Part shown: piece after piece, positions 54,837 to 60,000 of the stretch | Numbering within the stretch: position 1 is the first letter of the stretch | How the letters are laid out: each line of letters begins with the position of its first letter | NCBI GenBank assembly: GCA_014529385.2 | Contig: CM043969.1 | Span: 30,090,946 to 30,150,945, forward strand | Source of the DNA: Adiantum capillus-veneris | Taxonomy: Eukaryota > Streptophyta > Polypodiopsida > Polypodiales > Pteridaceae | Length of the DNA: 60,000 nt | Direction: 5' to 3' | The notes under the pieces: model-generated | Told to the model about the DNA's origin: nothing | Database searches by the model: none | What the model saw: only the letters and a program-made list of their open reading frames with translations | Translations under genes and position numbers: made by a program

Positions 54837-56196
54837 TCACCGTGTGTGCTTGTTTATAAATCCATCTTGCTCCTGCACTCATTTTGGCCAATCAAAGAAA
54901 AGACTGAAAAGAAATATAGCTACAATTCGAAGACTGAACTTTAATTCTAAATTAAACACTATAGAAAGAAGAAAGCAGCCACTTACATCCCATCTAGCAC
55001 GAGATGCATGTCCCTCTGCAACTCCAATTGCTGCCCTTGATAGTCGGTTTGAAAAGATTCATTGACTTTGAAAATGTCTCAATATCTGACTGTAAGGTTG
55101 ATTAATATAACATGCTTTAGCCTCGTCATTTGCAATAGCAGATATAGCAATTGAAACAATTGGAGGAGCATTCACAACAATGTGAGCCTTTCTGGATTGA
55201 TACACATCAATTAATGTTTGAAATACTTTTTTTTTTTTGGCTAATTGTGAAGCAAAATTTTTGCAACATAGATAGAATGTTGCCCATCAATAATCCAATA
55301 GTTGTAATCTTGTAGTTTGTCTTCTTTCACCTCTTCTATTGTCATAGGAGTACCCTCCTTTGTCTTTGCATCTCCAACAGGCATCAAATATGCACATGTT
55401 GCAGGCTTAGTTGTACTCCGTAAAAATCCAAACACCACGCTTTCAACATGTTTTTTATCCATAATACGTGAATTACAGTGATCAGGAGCAAGCCAACAAT
55501 TTTGAGCAGGGATATAAAATTCTCTAAATTGAAAAGGAAAATAAACTATATACTTATTCATCCCACCTGTATCTTTTTCTTGTCCTTTCATGGCCTTAGC
55601 CTATAAAACTTCTGGATTTATAATTCTCATCTTTGATGTTGAGCCTTGTGTTGAGGATGCCAAAGTTGCATTGTCTACATCCAAAATGGAACCAATTTTT
55701 CTAGGCCCGCTACTTTTTGCACTTTGGCTTGCTTGTTTGCAAGTGGTCGTGAAGTTTTCACCTTCTTTCCTGTTAGTGTGGTAATGATGGAGGTTTGAAG
55801 CTCATCAACTGCGCCACCTTCAACTGATTCTTCAGTCTTCCATCCTCAAGCACAAATTGTCTCTTCTTTGCTTCTAGACATGCATCCAAATGCATATGCT
55901 CTTGGAGATAGTTGAAACTCTTGATTCATCGGAACAAGAATATCAATGCAATCCACCTCTAGATGACCATCAACTGTAGAGAGAGATTCTTTCACTACTT
56001 GTCTAGCATCTTCAAACATATCTCCATTCTCCTTTTTTGTAATAAATAAATGCACCTTATGGAACTGTGCACCCTCTAGACCATGTATGTCCAAATAACA
56101 ACTCCTTGAATCATTGCAAGTATAATCAATTGAGACAGCAACCCTTGTAACATCTAACAAACTCTTAGTCATGTCACTCAAGTGACATCCCCTCAA
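54837..56196 (-). pseudogene. DGQH-motif gene remnant, 5' half
   Basis: The frame from 56196 (SYLDIHGL-type region with CYLDIHGLEGAQFHKVHLFI, CIDILVPMNQEFQLSPRAY) leads through a stop at 55846 and a broken linker to an open frame 55591-55241: FREFYIPAQNCWLAPDHCNS, ESVVFGFLRSTTKPATCAYL, DYNYWIIDGQHSIYVAKILL. After the stop it continues with FQTLIDVYQSRKAHIVVNAP. The WIIDGQHS segment resembles the DGQH(R) signature of ParB/DGQHR-type proteins. A splice-donor-like GTAAGT at about 54988 suggests an intron into which the copia element fell. The function is unknown. Confidence 0.5.
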
Positions 56197-56256
56197 TTAG
56201 TTTTTTTGTCTTTCTTATCTGAAAACATCATGTAGCCAACTGCTCTTGCATCATAG

Positions 56257-58230
56257 CGCATCTCCTTGTGTCTGGTAGCCCTACACACAACACAACCAAC
56301 CTCCCAACTTGCTCAAGACAAAGCTCACCGCTCACAATGGCCACGTCCCTCCTCCAGGTCTCTCCCATATGTAGTGTTTGGTGCCTCTCTTATGCAACTT
56401 ATAGCCACTAGTTTTTCTCACAACTTCCCTTATCCCTATAGCACTCTCCTAAAGCCCTTGTCATGCCCTTCCTCATGCAGTTTCTGCATAGCTCCCGTTC
56501 AGTCTCCTTGCAACGCTGGCTCCTCTTAGCACCCTCCAAACTACATCACTAAACAGTCCACCCTCCTTGGTGCTCTCCACCTTGCCTCAAAACTTACTCT
56601 TGGCTTACCTCTTTTGCAGCTCTTGGCAAGTCCCTTCCCTTCAAGTGGTAGCCCTACTTCATCCCTCAGCCGGTTCGAGTTCCTTACAGTACCCTCCTAC
56701 TCCCTCTAGCCTAATCACGGTCATCTTCCCCTGTACGGAGGCTCGTGACCCTTGCACTACCAACAAACGCCCCCATTTCAAGGCCCTCCACCCTTACACT
56801 CGTGCTCATGGCGCTCCAATCCTGCAGTTATCCTAATTATAGCCCTACACATGCTACTAGTGCTCTACACAACTCGTGAAGGCGAGCCCCTCCAGCCAGT
56901 GCTACTCCTCTCCTTCTCTCCTTTGCCACCCTCTGGCCCTGTTTTGTAGCCGCTCCAGAGACGTAGCACATCTCCTTGTGCCTGGTAGCCCTACACACAA
57001 CCGGCCTCCCAACTTTCTCAAGGTGGAGCTCGCTCGCTGGCCAAGGCCGCCCTCCTCCAGGTCGCTCCCATCTACAGTGTTCCGTGCCTCCCTTATGCAA
57101 CTAATAGTCACCAATTTTTCTCACAACTTCCCTTATCCTTGTAGAGCTCTCCAAAAGCCCTTGTCATGCAACTCCCTCCTTGTCTCTTTGCAACGTTGCC
57201 TCCTCTTAGGGCCCTCCAAATTGCATCACTAAATAGTGGTGCTCTCCACCTCCCCTCAAAACAACCTCCTCTTGGGTGCCCTCCGCTACAGCTCTTGGCA
57301 CCTCCCTTCCCTTCAAGTGACAGCGTTGCTTCATCCATCAGCCGGTCAGAGTTTCTTGCAATGCCCTCCTGCTCCCTCTAGCCTAATCACGGTCCTCTTC
57401 CCCTTACGAAGGCTCGTGCCCCTTGCACTACTCTCGGGCGCCCTCTTTTGCAGCTCTTGGAACCTCCCTTCCCTTCAAGTGGTAGGACTGCCTCATCCTC
57501 TAGTCGGTTAGAGCTCCTTATAGTACCCTCCTGCTGCCTTTACCCTAATCATGGTCCTCTTCCCTTGTACGGAGGCTCATCCCCCTTGCATTACCAAACT
57601 CCCCCTGCTCATGGCCCTCTACCTTTCAGCTTGTCCTCAAGGCCCTCCAACCCTGCGTTCATCTTGATGATAGCCCTACACATGCTACTAGTGCTCTGTA
57701 CAGCTTGTGAAGGATAGCCCCTCCAGTGAGTGCTACACCTCCTCTCCTTCTCTCTCTTGCCACCCTCTAGCCATGTTCTGTAGCCGCTCCCGAGCTCTAG
57801 CGCATCTCCTTGTGCTTGGTAGCGGCTCTACTCACAACCGGCCTCCCAATTTGCTCAAGGCAGATCTCATCTGCTCGCCAAGGCCACCCTCCTCTAGGTC
57901 GCTCCCATCTACAGTGTTCGGTGCCTCCCTTATGCAACTAATAGCCACCATTTTTCTCACAGCTTCCCTTACCTCTTAAAGCCCTTGTCACGCCCTTCCT
58001 CGTGCATTTTCCATGTAGCTCCTTCCTGTTGGCACTCTCCAAACTGCATCACTTAAGAGTCTACTCTCCTTGGTGCTCTACACCTTAACTAAAACTGGCT
58101 CTCTTCTGTAGCTCTTGGCACCTCCCCCATTCAAGTGGCAGCCCTGCTTCATCCCTCAGCCGGTTCGAATTCCCTGGAGTACCCTCCTGCTCCGTCTCGT
58201 CTATTGATGGTTCTCTTCCCCTGTAAGCAG
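56257..58230. repeat. tandem repeat, ~709 and ~834 bp units plus a partial third
   Basis: Units start with CGCATCTCCTTGTGYCTGGTAGC-like sequence at 56257, 56966 and 57800. Each repeats the order CCTCCCAACTTGCTCAAG, CACAACTTCCCTTATCC, CAGCTCTTGGCACCTCCCTT, CCCTCAGCCGGTTCGAG, CTAATCACGGTC. The second unit is longer because a segment around CAGCTCTTGGCACCTCCC (57290-57410 and 57440-57560) is itself doubled. Pyrimidine-rich strand bias explains the long open frames on both strands. I do not call them genes. Confidence 0.85.
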
Positions 58231-58680
58231 GCCCACAAGGAACTTTAAATCAATTCCTACATAGGAAAAACCCATGTATCTTGTAAAATGTATCTATTCT
58301 ACTAGTTATAACAAGCTGGATTTCCTATATATATCTAGAGAAAGGAAATGTCTACATAACACGACGATTCTTTATAGAAAAACAAGTGGATTACTAGGTA
58401 ACATGCTATTCAATATAAGAAAATGATCGTAACTTCTATTTCCTATATAGGAAAACCATAGTTAACTAGTAGAATTCTATTAGACAATACTCTATATATA
58501 GGAAATGTAAACACGTATTTAACTACAATGTAGTTAATGTCAAAACTTTTATTATCCGTAAAAAAATTCACCGGAGTTGTTCAACATTGAAAAAAAAGCA
58601 CCATCTATAGTACTTTATATAGCTTAAAAAAAAATCTCAAGCTGTGAGCATTGCCACGTGTCACAAATGTGTGTGCACAT
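58231..58680. other. AT-rich DNA with short palindromes
   Basis: No ORF. TTTCCTATATAGGAAA (58439-58454) is a perfect 16-base palindrome, and partial versions (CCTACATAGGAAA, CTATATATAGGAAA) occur at 58257 and 58490. No terminal repeats were found that would define a mobile element. Confidence 0.5.
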
Positions 58681-58804
58681 CCTAGAGAGAGAGAGAGAGA
58701 GATGTGGTACATCGTGGGTCACACAAAGAGGATTTTGATATCTTTTGCAACGCTCTGTGTCACGGGTGTGTGTGAGAGAGAGAGGGGTGTTCGTCATGGT
58801 CGTT

Positions 58805-58867
<63 letters not shown>

Positions 58868-58910
58868 GAGAGAGAGAGAGAGATGTTTTTCATCTGCTGC
58901 TACATGGGGT

Positions 58911-58960
<50 letters not shown>

Positions 58961-58975
58961 CCTTGCCAGGGTGTG
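58681..58975. repeat. GA/GT microsatellite cluster
   Basis: GA runs at 58685-58701, 58773-58782, 58826-58882 (with one GTGAG break) and 58936-58960. GT runs at 58804-58826 and 58909-58935. Low-complexity frames on the minus strand are artefacts. Confidence 0.95.
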
Positions 58976-59136
58976 CTAGGGTTTTGATCCTTCCATTGTG
59001 ATCAGATACACCACCGTCTCTTCTCGCACTCTGTCTATGCAAAGAAGACCTAAGGCCTAAAGGTGCGTAACGACAGCAACTCACAGACACTTCATCGGCT
59101 CAAAAACCTCATCAGGTCCTCCATTTGCTCTTTGCC

Positions 59137-60000
59137 ATGTCTTCCCCTGTTCTTCCATTAGCTTTCATGGTTAACCCTAGAGAGAAAGCCCAAAGTCTTG
59201 TTCATGATAAGCTTGAAAACACCCCAACATTCGACGCTGCTGTGTTGTCTGACATTTTGAAAGACACGGTAACTAATGATCCCCAAATCAAAGGGGACCA
59301 TAAGATCTCCCTTGACACTGAATCTGTTTGGAAGCAAATTTCGGTCTTCAAATCTAGGGCTGTTGGTCTGGTTTTTACTGGTCGTCTCCCACAGATAAAC
59401 AACATTGCTCAAGGAATAGACAAAGGGTTTGGTAACCATGTAATTGACAAAATTTTCTATGCGGGGCAAGGACTTTTTGAAATCCTTTTTCTGAAACCCT
59501 AGGATCAGGTTTCTTTTCTCACCCATCCCATTGTTACTCTATTTGGGCAAGTAGTGTACGAGTTTGAATGGAAGCCAATAAAAATGATCAAAGATTCCCT
59601 CCTCTCTCAGTGCCCTGTATGGGTTGAATATATTGACCTCCCTTCATTTTTGTGGCCTTGTATCAAGGAGATCACTGCCACTTTAGGCCAGGTTCTATAT
59701 GCTCCTACCATCAACTCACTTAACAGGAACAAAGCCTATCTTCTCTGGAACACCCAAAATCCATTTCCTGAAACAATGGACATCACTATACCAAAATCGG
59801 GTGGGTAGTGTTATACTTGAAATGGGGCTCCCTTGCTGGAGAATGTTATCATTGCAATAAATTAGGGTACTTCTCCAGAAATTGCCCATCTATCTCTCAA
59901 AACACTACCGATCTGATCCCCTCCGATGGCCCCCCGGGAGCAAATATTTGGCAAATCACCCACAACTATCCACAATATCAGTGAAAATCCCTCTCCTCAA
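59137..60000 (+). pseudogene. DUF4283/zinc-knuckle protein, probable LINE ORF1 (3' cut by window end)
   Basis: The plus-strand frame from ATG 59137 reads SVFKSRAVGLVFTGRLPQIN, FYAGQGLFEILFLKP. An in-frame TAG at 59500-59502 follows, then YEFEWKPIKMIKDSLLSQCP and VWVEYIDLPSFLWPCIKEI. This is the DUF4283 pattern common in ORF1 of plant LINEs and in loose domesticated copies. After a shift near 59790-59835 a knuckle follows, CYHCNKLGYFSRNC, in which the usual His is Tyr, so zinc binding is doubtful. That frame stops at 59994. No reverse transcriptase is in view, so LINE identity is inferred. Confidence 0.65.

Noticed and set aside
56266-57979. Multiple 70-118 codon frames on both strands
   Set aside because: They fall in a pyrimidine-rich tandem repeat with few stops. 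Frames differ between repeat units and no motif is recognisable.

Overview
The window looks like repeat-dense intergenic DNA from a land-plant nuclear genome. It has Ty3/gypsy elements of the Tat-like type (an extra plant-type RNase H domain), a Ty1/copia element whose primer site is the usual plant initiator-tRNA-Met site, a CACTA (En/Spm) DNA transposon with TNP2-type coding exons, and fragments of plant gene families (HMA/HIPP, FCP1-like HAD). A large repeat-rich genome, possibly a non-flowering plant such as a fern, would fit. That is inference; no species-diagnostic gene is present. I see no clearly intact host gene.

Layout. 1-3135: 5' end (minus strand) of Ty3 element A copy 1, inserted into another LTR element (C, LTR 3469-3958). 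4357-5128: decayed plus-strand Ty3 integrase. 6011-14517: Ty3 element D, plus strand, with an extra coiled-coil ORF after integrase. 14575-15991: decayed minus-strand Tat-like RT/RNase H. About 16.1-25.4 kb and 40.35-43.1 kb: a degenerate satellite-like field of roughly 500-bp units containing two decayed FCP1-like phosphatase copies. 25363-40347: element A copy 2, a gag-protease-only element cut into the satellite, itself split by 9.26-kb element B (30057-39315), the best preserved element here. About 43.8-56.2 kb: a decayed gene with a DGQH motif (ParB/DGQHR-like) and a possible methyltransferase-like segment, split by a copia element (45120-54831) that is split in turn by a CACTA transposon (48790-53274). 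56.26-58.23 kb: tandem repeat of roughly 700-830 bp. 58.2-59.1 kb: AT-rich DNA and microsatellites. 59137-end: DUF4283/zinc-knuckle ORF, probably LINE ORF1.

Two nests can be ordered in time: satellite, then A2, then B (target duplications ACGG and ACAG); and DGQH gene, then copia (ATATG), then CACTA (CTT). In the second nest the CACTA lies in the zinc-knuckle codons of the copia gag and carries both an HMA-domain gene fragment and a TNP2/Transposase_24 chimeric gene.

Translations, splice sites and duplications were read by eye. Family assignments rest on recognised motifs, not on searches.
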